A DNA stretch of 64,000 nt, taken from the NCBI RefSeq assembly GCF_003194585.1, contig NZ_QHKZ01000002.1, positions 310,001 through 374,000 of the forward strand, given 5' to 3'. A model generated the notes under the pieces. That model did not search any database. It was given only the letters and a program-made list of their open reading frames with translations, and was not told the origin of the DNA. Below, one piece after another: positions 1 to 7,133 of this stretch. A program made the translations under genes and the position numbers. How positions within the stretch are numbered: position 1 is the first letter of the stretch; each line of letters begins with the position of its first letter. Source of the DNA: Nocardioides daejeonensis (GTDB lineage: Bacteria; Actinomycetota; Actinomycetes; Propionibacteriales; Nocardioidaceae).

Positions 1-1935
1 GGGCGCGCTGCCCTGGGTGGACTTCTTCTCGATGTCCTCCCAGCGTGCCTTGAGCCGCTCCACGTCGAGCGTGAGCTCGTCCTCCGACGCGCCCTCGGCC
101 GCCGTACGCACGATCACGCCGGCAGAGTCGGGGACGATCTCCTTCAGCAGGCTCTTGAGTCGCGCCCGCTCCGTGTCGGGAAGCTTGCGGGAGATGCCCG
201 AGGTCGTCCCGTCCGGCACGTAGACCAGGAAGCGGCCGGCCAGACTGATCTGGCTGGTCAGCCTGGCGCCCTTGTGGCCGATCGGGTCCTTGGTGACCTG
301 CACCAGGACGGACTGGCCGCTGGAGAGGACAGACTCGATCTTGCGCGGCTGACCCTCCTTGTGCCCCAGCGCCGACCAGTTGACCTCGCCGGCGTACAGC
401 ACCGCGTTGCGACCCTTGCCGATGTCGACGAAGGCCGCCTCCATCGAGGGCAGCACGTTCTGGACGCGACCGACGTAGACGTTGCCGATCAGAGAGTTCT
501 GCGACTCTCGAGAGACGTAGTGCTCCACGAGGACCTTGTCCTCGAGGACGCCGATCTGGGTGAGCTCGCCCTTCTGGCGCACCACCATGACCCGGTCCAC
601 CGACTCCCGGCGAGCCAGGAACTCGGCCTCACTCACGATCGGGGCCCGGCGGCGTCCGGCCTCGCGGCCCTCGCGGCGACGCTGCTTCTTCGCCTCCAGG
701 CGCGTAGAGCCGGAGACGGCGGTGATCTGGTCCTCGGGCGAACGGGTCGCCCGAACCCGGGTCACCGTGTTGGCCGGGTCGTCGTTGGCCTCCCCGGAAG
801 CCTCACCGGCCCGGCGACGGCGGCGGCGACGACGTGAGCCGCCCTCGCCCTGCTCCTCGTCGCTCGCGCCGTCGTCGTCGCTCTGACCCGATGCGCCGGT
901 CGTGTCGGCTTCGGCCGCCTCGCCCTCCGCCTCGGCGTGCTCGCCGCCCTCGGCGTTGCCCTTGCGACGACGTCGGCCACCCCGACGGCGGCGACGACGG
1001 CCACCGCCCTGGCCAGACTCCTCGTCGTCGGTGGCGGAGTCGTTCTCCTCGCCGGTCTCAGCCGGCGCCGTCTCGGTGGGCTCAGTCTCGGTGGGCTCGG
1101 TCTGGGGCTGCGTCGTCTCCGCCTGCTCCGTGTCTCCCTGGCCGGGGGCGTCCTGCGCCTCCTCAGCGTCGACCGGCGCGGCCTCGTCGACAGCAGGCTC
1201 CTCGACCGCCGGAGCGGCCTTCTTGCGACTACGGGTCCGCTTCGGCTTCTCCGGTGCCTGGAAGAGCGGCACGGCGACGGCGGGCTCGGTGCCCTCGTCG
1301 TCGGCAGAAGCCGCCTCCGCTCCGGTGGGCGCTTCGGCGACCGCCGGGGCAGGCTCAGCGGCCTTGCGAGCACGGGTGCGGCGAGTGGCCGCCTTCTTGA
1401 CCGGGGCAGGCTCCGCGGACGGCTCTGTCACGGCAGCCTGCTCGACGGCCCGGGTCTCCACCGACGGGTCGACTGGCTCTGCCACCGGGTCCGCTGGCTC
1501 TGCGACCGGGGCCACAGCCGCCTTCTTGGCGGTCTTGCGCGGCGCACGCTTGGCGGCCTTCTTCACCGGCGCCGGGTCGGCGACCTCGGGGGCGGCCTCG
1601 GGGGCAGCTGCCTCCCCGATCTCGGGAGCAGGCTCCTCCACCGACGCTTTCTTCGCCGCCGTCTTCTTGGCGGTGGTCTTCTTCGCCGCCGTCTTCTTGG
1701 CGGCGGTCTTCTTCGCCGCCGTCTTCTTCGCGGCCTTCTTCACCGGCTCCGCCGGCTCGCCCGTCTCGGCAGTTGCATCGTCGAGCAGCGAAGGCTGCTC
1801 GGGCTCCGGGGCAGCCTTCTTCGTGGTCTTGCGCGGCGCACGCTTGGCGGCCTTCTTGGCCGGTGCGGCATCGCTGGGCTCCGGGTTGCTCTCCGGGGTG
1901 TTCTCCGGACCGGCAGTGGGGTTCTCGTCGAGCAT
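1..1935 (-). CDS. rne: Ribonuclease E/G, N-terminal part (runs off window start)
   Basis: Endoribonuclease of mRNA decay and stable-RNA maturation. Only the first 645 codons are present, from the ATG at 1935; the rest of the catalytic half lies beyond base 1. Residues 1 to about 440 form a low-complexity Ala/Pro/Glu/Lys arm. It contains a lysine ladder of KKTAA-type units (about 64-97), repeated KKAAKRAPRK segments (about 24-41 and 121-140) and Arg-rich clusters (about 311-325 and 366-376). The conserved part begins near 440, and the S1 RNA-binding domain starts near 484 (NVYVGRVQNVLPSMEAAFVDIG region). A long basic/acidic N-terminal extension is usual for actinobacterial RNase E; the ladder is especially regular here. 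Transcription comes from beyond 1936, downstream of the TIGR03936 gene. Confidence 0.93.
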   Translation of the reverse strand, partial: MLDENPTAGPENTPESNPEPSDAAPAKKAAKRAPRKTTKKAAPEPEQPSLLDDATAETGEPAEPVKKAAKKTAAKKTAAKKTAAKKTTAKKTAAKKASVEEPAPEIGEAAAPEAAPEVADPAPVKKAAKRAPRKTAKKAAVAPVAEPADPVAEPVDPSVETRAVEQAAVTEPSAEPAPVKKAATRRTRARKAAEPAPAVAEAPTGAEAASADDEGTEPAVAVPLFQAPEKPKRTRSRKKAAPAVEEPAVDEAAPVDAEEAQDAPGQGDTEQAETTQPQTEPTETEPTETAPAETGEENDSATDDEESGQGGGRRRRRRGGRRRRKGNAEGGEHAEAEGEAAEADTTGASGQSDDDGASDEEQGEGGSRRRRRRRRAGEASGEANDDPANTVTRVRATRSPEDQITAVSGSTRLEAKKQRRREGREAGRRRAPIVSEAEFLARRESVDRVMVVRQKGELTQIGVLEDKVLVEHYVSRESQNSLIGNVYVGRVQNVLPSMEAAFVDIGKGRNAVLYAGEVNWSALGHKEGQPRKIESVLSSGQSVLVQVTKDPIGHKGARLTSQISLAGRFLVYVPDGTTSGISRKLPDTERARLKSLLKEIVPDSAGVIVRTAAEGASEDELTLDVERLKARWEDIEKKSTQGSAP

Positions 1936-2247
1936 GGTCACGCTCCTCGGTGCGCCCAGAGGCGGCACCTGGTCACCGTCTCCCGACACAAGTGCCGGAG
2001 ACGTCAAGCTTCAGGTGGCGACGAGCCCTCCGCGTCGCGTCACTGGTGCAACCGTGTCCACCCGCCGCGGTCGCAAGACCTTTGCGCTGCTGTCACCAGC
2101 GCAGGCCACGTCGCGGTCCGTTGGTCGCCGTCGTCACTCAGTGTGCCGAACCTGGCGGCCCGGCGAGAACGTCGTCGGGTCGGGGTGCCTGGCAAGCCAC
2201 AGCACGACGACCTGTGGGGAGTATCGCACACCGCCGGCCGCAATCGG
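1936..2247 (-). other. Gene-free leader upstream of rne
   Basis: This 312-bp interval between the TIGR03936 stop and the rne start has no convincing coding frame. A 7-bp inverted repeat (1977-1983 with 1997-2003, loop 13) lies about 40 bp upstream of the rne start codon on the transcript side. RNase E genes in other bacteria carry structured leaders used for autoregulation. Whether this hairpin does that is only a guess. No terminator with a T tract was seen. Confidence 0.4.
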
Positions 2248-2955
2248 TCATTGCGAGAGCGGGTCGCCGACCGTGCCGTCGTCACCCAGGGGTCCTTGAG
2301 CAAGACGGGTGAGGAGCACTCGCTCCCCCAGCGCAGCCCCGCTCACCTCGCTGAGAGCGGTGAGGAGGTCGTCGGGGCGCACACTCGGCGTACCGTGTCG
2401 CAGCACCAGGTCCAGGCGAGTGCCGGAGCCGTCCTCAGCCACGGCCAGGGAGAGCACGGCGGCCCGACAGTCGAAGGTGCGCAGGCCCTTCTTCGTCATG
2501 CGTTGAACCTCGACCTCGTCACGGGCGAGGAACTCTGCGACCGCCGCACCGACCGTCTCCGCCGGCTGCGGCACATCGAGTCGCCAGTGACTTGCCTCAA
2601 GGCGGTCGGCCAACGATCCCGGACCTGCCTCGACCACGGTCAGGACGTCGAGTCCCTCCGGCATCACCTCCGCCAGCTGTCCGACGACCGCCGCTGGATC
2701 CAGCACCTCAGCAAGGGCGATCTCGAGGAACTCCGCCTCGCTTGCCGAGCCGGTCGGCGCCGCTCCGGCGTACGAGATCCGCGGGTGCGGGTTGAAGCCC
2801 GAGGAGTAGGCCATGGGCAGCCGGGCCCGGAAGACGGCGCGCTCGAAGGCACGACTGAAGTCTCGATGGCTGGTGAAGCGCATCCGGCCGCGCTTGGCGT
2901 AGCGGATCCGGAGTCGTTGGACGGGCGGGGCTTGCTGCTGGGGCTGTTCGCGCAC
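2248..2955 (-). CDS. TIGR03936 / DUF2344 radical SAM-linked protein
   Basis: A 235-residue protein from a GTG at 2955, the first start that leaves the conserved beginning (VQRLRIRYAKRGRMRF) intact. It has the DUF2344/TIGR03936 features: FTSHRDFSRAFERA, then PMAYSSGFNPHPRISYAGA, then SEAEFLEI. This domain occurs fused to, or beside, a TIGR03960 B12-binding radical SAM protein; that partner is here at 7134-9167 on the same strand, 4.2 kb away. The gene lies 29 bp after the winged-helix gene and upstream of rne, matching the common actinobacterial neighbourhood. The biochemical function is unknown; RNA or translation-linked modification has been suspected because of the rne neighbourhood. Confidence 0.88.
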   Translation of the reverse strand: MREQPQQQAPPVQRLRIRYAKRGRMRFTSHRDFSRAFERAVFRARLPMAYSSGFNPHPRISYAGAAPTGSASEAEFLEIALAEVLDPAAVVGQLAEVMPEGLDVLTVVEAGPGSLADRLEASHWRLDVPQPAETVGAAVAEFLARDEVEVQRMTKKGLRTFDCRAAVLSLAVAEDGSGTRLDLVLRHGTPSVRPDDLLTALSEVSGAALGERVLLTRLAQGPLGDDGTVGDPLSQ

Positions 2956-2984
2956 GCCGGCACGATACCGGCGCGACGAGGTTC

Positions 2985-4166
2985 TCAGCGCCCCAGCGCG
3001 GCCCGCATGGCGTGGGAGACCCAGATCGAGTTGACCGGGACCCCCTCGCACCACGCCGCAATCCGCTCCCCCTCCGCCTCGAGTGCCCTGCGAGCAGACG
3101 CCGACACATCGCGCAGGTAGGAGATCCGGACGGACGCGTCGGGCTCCTGCACCCAACAGCCCACCGGTCGGCCGTCGACCCAGGCGGTCGAGCCGGCATT
3201 GCCCCGGCCGTCGAAGAGCGGCTCCTCCCACTCACCGAGCAGGAAGCCACGCCGCTTCCAGCCCATCACCGTGGGATCGAGCGGCGGCAGCAACGCCACC
3301 CAGGAGTCGCCCTCCGGCGTCTGCTCCAGGTCGTCGGGAAGCACCCAGCCGATGCTGCCGTCATCGAGCGAGACCTGGACAGCCGCCGCGTCGGCGAGCG
3401 CGCGGCGTACGGCTGCCTTGGTGGCGCCGAGCCACCACACGATGTCGTCCTCGGTGCCTGGCCCGAAGGTGCGCAGCCACCGCTCGACCAGGATCGCGTA
3501 CCCGGTCGACTGGTCGATGCGCTCCAGCGGAGCGCCGAGCCAGGAGTCCATCGACGCCCAGGTCGGCTTGTTCAAGCGCCAATGGTGGGTCTGCCGGGCG
3601 CGCACCACGTCGCCGGCCGCACTGAGCACGGTCAGGACACGAGGCGCGACAGGCGCGTCGCCGCCGTACGGCTTGCCCGGCGCCATCTGGAGCACCCCCG
3701 CGACCTCGGGCACGGCTGCCCGCACCTCGGTTGCGGTGTGCTGTCGGCCATCGGCCAGGAAGTCGCGCACCGCCGCTTCGGCCTGGCGCAGCCAGCCGCT
3801 ACCGTCGCGCGCGAGCTCACAGCGCTCGACGTCCTTGATCAGCGCCTTGCGCTGGACATCCGCGACCCGGATGCCTGCACTGCCGACCACGGCCGGCAAC
3901 AACTCCCGCGGCACCGCGAAGAGCGTGCGGCGCATCGCGAGCTGGCGCACCAGGGAACGTCGCGTGTGCAGCATGTCGTCGATCTGCGCCACGGTCACGT
4001 CGCCGACCCGGGCCAGCAAAGCCAGATGGACGGTCCCGCTGTCAGTAGCGTGGAGGACCGTCATCGCCGAGGCAGCAAGGTCAGGATCAGCGTGGCGGGC
4101 GGCGGGATCCAGACCATGCCGCACCCGAATCCGCCGCAGGCGCTCCGCGTCCGAGATATGGGGCAT
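2985..4166 (-). CDS. Winged-helix DNA-binding domain protein (HTH_42 type)
   Basis: A 393-residue protein with the ATG at 4166 (MPHISDAERLRRIRVRHGLD). Upstream in-frame codons extend into the divergent gene region and are not credible. The whole length resembles the HTH_42 / 'winged helix DNA-binding domain-containing' family: N-terminal RxxHGL, then a LLARVGDVTVAQID stretch, and a C-terminal GxxLGEWEEPLFDGRG-like segment. Members are about 350-400 residues, and some are linked to DNA repair or crosslink resistance (AlkX/YcaQ-like glycosylases are relatives), so a glycosylase-like role is possible. The catalytic QxQ/QxD motif of YcaQ was not identified here. It is transcribed divergently from the septum-type gene at 4245. 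Confidence 0.8.
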   Translation of the reverse strand: MPHISDAERLRRIRVRHGLDPAARHADPDLAASAMTVLHATDSGTVHLALLARVGDVTVAQIDDMLHTRRSLVRQLAMRRTLFAVPRELLPAVVGSAGIRVADVQRKALIKDVERCELARDGSGWLRQAEAAVRDFLADGRQHTATEVRAAVPEVAGVLQMAPGKPYGGDAPVAPRVLTVLSAAGDVVRARQTHHWRLNKPTWASMDSWLGAPLERIDQSTGYAILVERWLRTFGPGTEDDIVWWLGATKAAVRRALADAAAVQVSLDDGSIGWVLPDDLEQTPEGDSWVALLPPLDPTVMGWKRRGFLLGEWEEPLFDGRGNAGSTAWVDGRPVGCWVQEPDASVRISYLRDVSASARRALEAEGERIAAWCEGVPVNSIWVSHAMRAALGR

Positions 4167-4244
4167 GAGGGCCAGTGTGGCGGTGCGATCGTTGCCGGGC
4201 CAGCCCGGGTAGCCTGACCGCCACGACGCGCGGGAGGAGGGCAG
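4167..4244. promoter_or_regulatory. Divergent promoter region, winged-helix gene / septum-type gene
   Basis: A 78-bp gap between two divergently oriented genes must hold both start signals unless transcripts begin inside the genes. A GGAGGAGGG ribosome-binding site ends 5 bp before the ATG at 4245. No clear -10/-35 pair was recognised. Confidence 0.4.
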
Positions 4245-4847
4245 ATGGCACGTCACCGCGCCACTCCACCTCCTCGCCCCGAGGACGACCCTGCGAACCA
4301 GCCCCTCTGGCGGGGGCAGCTCGCGCCCGTCGAAGGTGCCGAGCCGGAGACCGCGCGCGTCCGTACGCCGCTCACCTGGCGCCATCCCTTCGTGCGCATT
4401 CTGGCCGGCTTCCTGGTGATCGGCCTGGTGACCGCGGGCGCGATCCTCTACAACCGCAGCCTGGTCGACGAGCCGCTAGCACTCGACGAGATCGAGGCAG
4501 GTATGTGCCTGACCAGCGCCGGCTTGCGCGCAGCGACCACGCGTGTCGACGACCTCCGCAGCGTCTCGTGCGATCAGGCACACGATGCGGAGGTGTTCGC
4601 GATCCTCCTGGCCGGCTCGGAGACGACTGAACTCGCCCAGGCTGGCAGGCGCTGCAGCGAGGCGCTGGCCGGTCGGGGTTCGAGCCTCGAGGAGATCACC
4701 CAAGCCGGGTTGGAGGTTCGACCGCTCGCGCCGGAGGGAGAGATTTCCGCGGATACCCGGGTGGCGTGTTTCCTACGCAGCAGGACAGGAGAGAAGATGA
4801 CCGGCATGGTGGTGGCCAACACCACCGAACCGCACGCAGAGGACTGA
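4245..4847 (+). CDS. Membrane-anchored septum-formation-like protein
   Basis: A 200-residue protein, ATG at 4245 behind GGAGGAGGG. It has a cytoplasmic Pro/Arg-rich N terminus, one transmembrane segment at about 49-70 (FVRILAGFLVIGLVTAGAIL), and an outside domain with a Cys pair and a CDQAHDAEVFA motif. That motif matches the Septum_form (PF13845) style and resembles the C-terminal domain of the next gene (CGDDHDAQIYA). The next gene starts one base after this stop, so the two are probably translationally coupled. A role in cell envelope or division is inferred from family naming only. Confidence 0.7.
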   Translation: MARHRATPPPRPEDDPANQPLWRGQLAPVEGAEPETARVRTPLTWRHPFVRILAGFLVIGLVTAGAILYNRSLVDEPLALDEIEAGMCLTSAGLRAATTRVDDLRSVSCDQAHDAEVFAILLAGSETTELAQAGRRCSEALAGRGSSLEEITQAGLEVRPLAPEGEISADTRVACFLRSRTGEKMTGMVVANTTEPHAED

Positions 4848-4848
4848 C

Positions 4849-5649
4849 ATGAGCCAGCCACCTTCCTACCCCGGCTCCGGGGACAATCCCGAGAACCCGG
4901 GCGAGTACCCGCCGCCGCCGACCCACCAGAGCTACGGCTCGGGTCCATCGGGCCAGGAGCAGCCCGCCTACGGCCAGCAGCCGTCAGCTCCTTGGCAGCA
5001 ACAGCAGCCAGGGCAGTTCGGCCAGTACCAGAACTGGCAGGGAGGCAACGACGCGAGCCGCCCCACGGACGGCGTCTCTATCGCAGCGTTCGTGCTCAGC
5101 CTCACCTGCTGCCTCTCGTTGATCGGCCTGATCCTCGGCTTCGTCGGCCTGAGCCGCACCAAGAACGACCAGCGCAAGGGCCGCTGGGCCGCCGTCACGG
5201 CGATTCCGGTCGGCATCATCGGCACGCTCATCCTGGGTGGCGCCATCGTCGGCATCGTCTGGTACGCGGGGAAGGTCGTCACCCCCGACAACGCCGAGGT
5301 CGGCCAGTGCGTCAACATCGAGGACGGCGACGACAACACGATCACGTTGATGAAGTCCGACTGCGGCGACGACCACGACGCCCAGATCTACGCGGTTGAG
5401 AAGCTCTCTGCCGAGGACGCCAAGGAGATCGACGACAACGGGGGCCGCGCGAGCGTCAACACCTGCCTGAGCGGCATGGAGAAGCTCAGCAAGTACAGCC
5501 CCGACGGCACCGGGCACCTCGATCTCGACGGCAAGCGAGCCACGATGGGCTGGGCCACCGAGGATCCGAAGGACCCCAAGGCCGGCGACACCGTGATCTG
5601 CTACTTCGAGGCCGACTCGGGCGATCTCAACAAGAGCTACGTGGACTGA
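4849..5649 (+). CDS. DUF4190 plus septum-formation domain membrane protein
   Basis: A 266-residue protein. Residues 1-75 are Pro/Gln/Gly/Tyr-rich and look disordered. Residues about 78-140 form the DUF4190 unit: two membrane segments around a GLILGFVGLSRTKN turn and a VGIIGTLILGGAIVGIVWYA helix. Residues about 145-266 form a secreted domain with GQCVNIEDGDDN and CGDDHDAQIYAVE, like PF13845. The architecture (low-complexity head, two helices, outside domain) is common in Nocardioidaceae. It is coupled to the preceding gene by a one-base gap; together they look like paralogous envelope proteins of unknown function. Confidence 0.8.
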   Translation: MSQPPSYPGSGDNPENPGEYPPPPTHQSYGSGPSGQEQPAYGQQPSAPWQQQQPGQFGQYQNWQGGNDASRPTDGVSIAAFVLSLTCCLSLIGLILGFVGLSRTKNDQRKGRWAAVTAIPVGIIGTLILGGAIVGIVWYAGKVVTPDNAEVGQCVNIEDGDDNTITLMKSDCGDDHDAQIYAVEKLSAEDAKEIDDNGGRASVNTCLSGMEKLSKYSPDGTGHLDLDGKRATMGWATEDPKDPKAGDTVICYFEADSGDLNKSYVD

Positions 5650-5689
5650 GCAGACCCCGAAGCATGGCCCCGGGCGGGGTCGGGAGACG

Positions 5690-6934
5690 ATGGATCTTGT
5701 GTCTGTTTCCCGGCCCCGCCCCGCTCTTTCTGCCCAGCGTCTGCTGGTCCTGGTCGGCATCCTGACCGTCTCGGTGAATCTGCGCCCTGCCGCCGTGAGC
5801 GTCGGACCGGTGCTGGAGGAGGTCACCGACGGCCTGGATATGTCGCACACCGTGGCCGGCGTCCTCACCTCGCTGCCGGTGCTGGCCTTCGCCGGCTTCG
5901 GTGCGCTCGCCCCCTGGGCCGCAGCGAGACTCGGGGTGCATCGCGTGACGCTCCTCGCGCTCGGATGCGTGGTGGCGGGCCTCGGCGGGCGCTCGCTGGT
6001 CGACTCCGCGGCGCCCTTCCTCCTCCTCACCATGGTGGCCCTCGCCGGCATGGCAGCGGCGAACGTGCTGTTGCCGTCGCTGATCAAGCTGCACTTCCCG
6101 AACCGCATCGGGCTGATGACGGCCGCCTACACGACCTCGCTGGCCATCGGCTTGACGGCCTCGCTGATGCTGACCGTCCCCATCAGCGACGCCTTCGGAG
6201 GCTGGCGCGCCGGTCTCGGTGTGTGGGCCGTCCTCGCCGCGGTGTCAGCCCTGCCCTGGCTCTCCCTGATCGTGCACGACAAGCACGTCGAGCGGGCCCG
6301 GCACGAGATCTCCCTGACCGACATCGCCCGCACCAGGCTCGGCTGGCTGATGGCCGTCTTCTTCGGCCTCCAGTCGCTGCAGGCGTACTCGATCTTCGGC
6401 TGGTTCGCGCAGCTGTGGCGTGACTCCGGCTACTCCCCCACGATGGCCGGCAACCTCGTCGGGGTCGTGGCCGCGGTCAGCATCCCGCTCTCGCTCTGGC
6501 TCCCGGCGGCGGCTGCACGTCGCACCGACCAGCGCGGGATCCTCCTCTGTGTGATGGCGTGCTACCCACTCGGCTACCTCGGCCTGATGGTCGCACCGCA
6601 CTCCCTTGCCCTGCCCTGCGCGATCCTCGTCGGTATCGGCGCCTGCACCTTCCCGCTGGTGCTCACCATGATCGGCCTACGCACCCGCACCCCCGCCGGC
6701 ACCGCCGCACTCTCCGGCTTCACCCAGTCCGTCGGCTACATCCTCGCCGCCGTCGGCCCCTTCACCATGGGCGCCCTGTACGACGCCACCGGCGGTTGGC
6801 AGGTCCCCCTCTGGTTCCTCGTCGCCCTCACCATCCCCCAGCTCTTCGTCGGCCTACGCGCCGCCCGCCCCGGCTTCGTCGAAGACCAACTGCCCCACCC
6901 GCCTCATGTTTCCCCGCCCGGGCGGGGAAACTGA
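5690..6934 (+). CDS. MFS transporter, CynX/NimT-like
   Basis: A 414-residue, 12-helix major facilitator. Early motifs match the CynX/NimT (cyanate/2-nitroimidazole) branch: [18 protein letters not shown], and [19 protein letters not shown] with the loop after helix 2 (AARLGVHRV). The substrate cannot be told from sequence. The start is the ATG at 5690; a GTG one codon downstream is possible. The last codons (HVSPPGRGN) are encoded inside the 24-bp palindrome of repeat copy 1, so that element reaches into the coding sequence and sets the C terminus. The gene is convergent with the TIGR03960 gene. Confidence 0.87.
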   Translation: MDLVSVSRPRPALSAQRLLVLVGILTVSVNLRPAAVSVGPVLEEVTDGLDMSHTVAGVLTSLPVLAFAGFGALAPWAAARLGVHRVTLLALGCVVAGLGGRSLVDSAAPFLLLTMVALAGMAAANVLLPSLIKLHFPNRIGLMTAAYTTSLAIGLTASLMLTVPISDAFGGWRAGLGVWAVLAAVSALPWLSLIVHDKHVERARHEISLTDIARTRLGWLMAVFFGLQSLQAYSIFGWFAQLWRDSGYSPTMAGNLVGVVAAVSIPLSLWLPAAAARRTDQRGILLCVMACYPLGYLGLMVAPHSLALPCAILVGIGACTFPLVLTMIGLRTRTPAGTAALSGFTQSVGYILAAVGPFTMGALYDATGGWQVPLWFLVALTIPQLFVGLRAARPGFVEDQLPHPPHVSPPGRGN

Positions 6935-6964
6935 CACTTGGTGTGCGTAGCTACGCACACCAAG
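6908..6964 (-). repeat. Convergent-gene palindromic element, copy 1
   Basis: Two adjacent perfect palindromes. 6908-6931 is GTTTCCCCGCCC plus its complement, centred between 6919 and 6920. 6937-6964 is CTTGGTGTGCGTAG plus its complement, a 28-bp palindrome. Compared with copies 2 and 3 this copy is reversed. It starts inside the last codons of the MFS gene and lies between that gene and the convergent TIGR03960 gene. As RNA, both palindromes would form strong hairpins in either direction, so a bidirectional terminator role is likely. Confidence 0.85.
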
Positions 6965-7068
6965 CAACCAATTTCCACGGCAGGTGGGACGCCTGAGGAG
7001 TCACGCGGGTACGTCGCTTCTGTCATCCTCCACGGCACAACTGGCGCACTGTGTCACCTTTTTGTGCG

Positions 7069-7130
7069 CTTGTAGGCCGTAGCTACACACACCAAGCGAC
7101 TAGTTCCCCGCCCGGGCGGGGAACTAGTCG
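7069..7130 (+). repeat. Convergent-gene palindromic element, copy 2
   Basis: CTTG, ten variable bases, then GTAGCTACACACACCAAG (about 7069-7096), followed directly by a 34-bp perfect palindrome (7097-7130). Its arms are CGACTAGTTCCCCGCCC and complement, centred between 7113 and 7114. It abuts the 3' end of the TIGR03960 gene (stop at 7134-7136). With copy 1 it fills the space between two convergent genes. Confidence 0.85.
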
Positions 7131-7133
7131 GTG

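Noticed and set aside
1640..1750. Regular short repeats that could look like a CRISPR array
   Set aside because: The period is 15 bp, in frame with rne, and encodes the KKTAA lysine ladder; there are no spacers.
2040..2303. Small frame in the rne leader
   Set aside because: Overlaps the TIGR03936 end, no ribosome-binding site, Arg/Thr-rich shadow composition.
937..3120. Plus-strand frames opposite rne and TIGR03936
   Set aside because: Shadow of the repetitive rne arm; no start signal or family resemblance.
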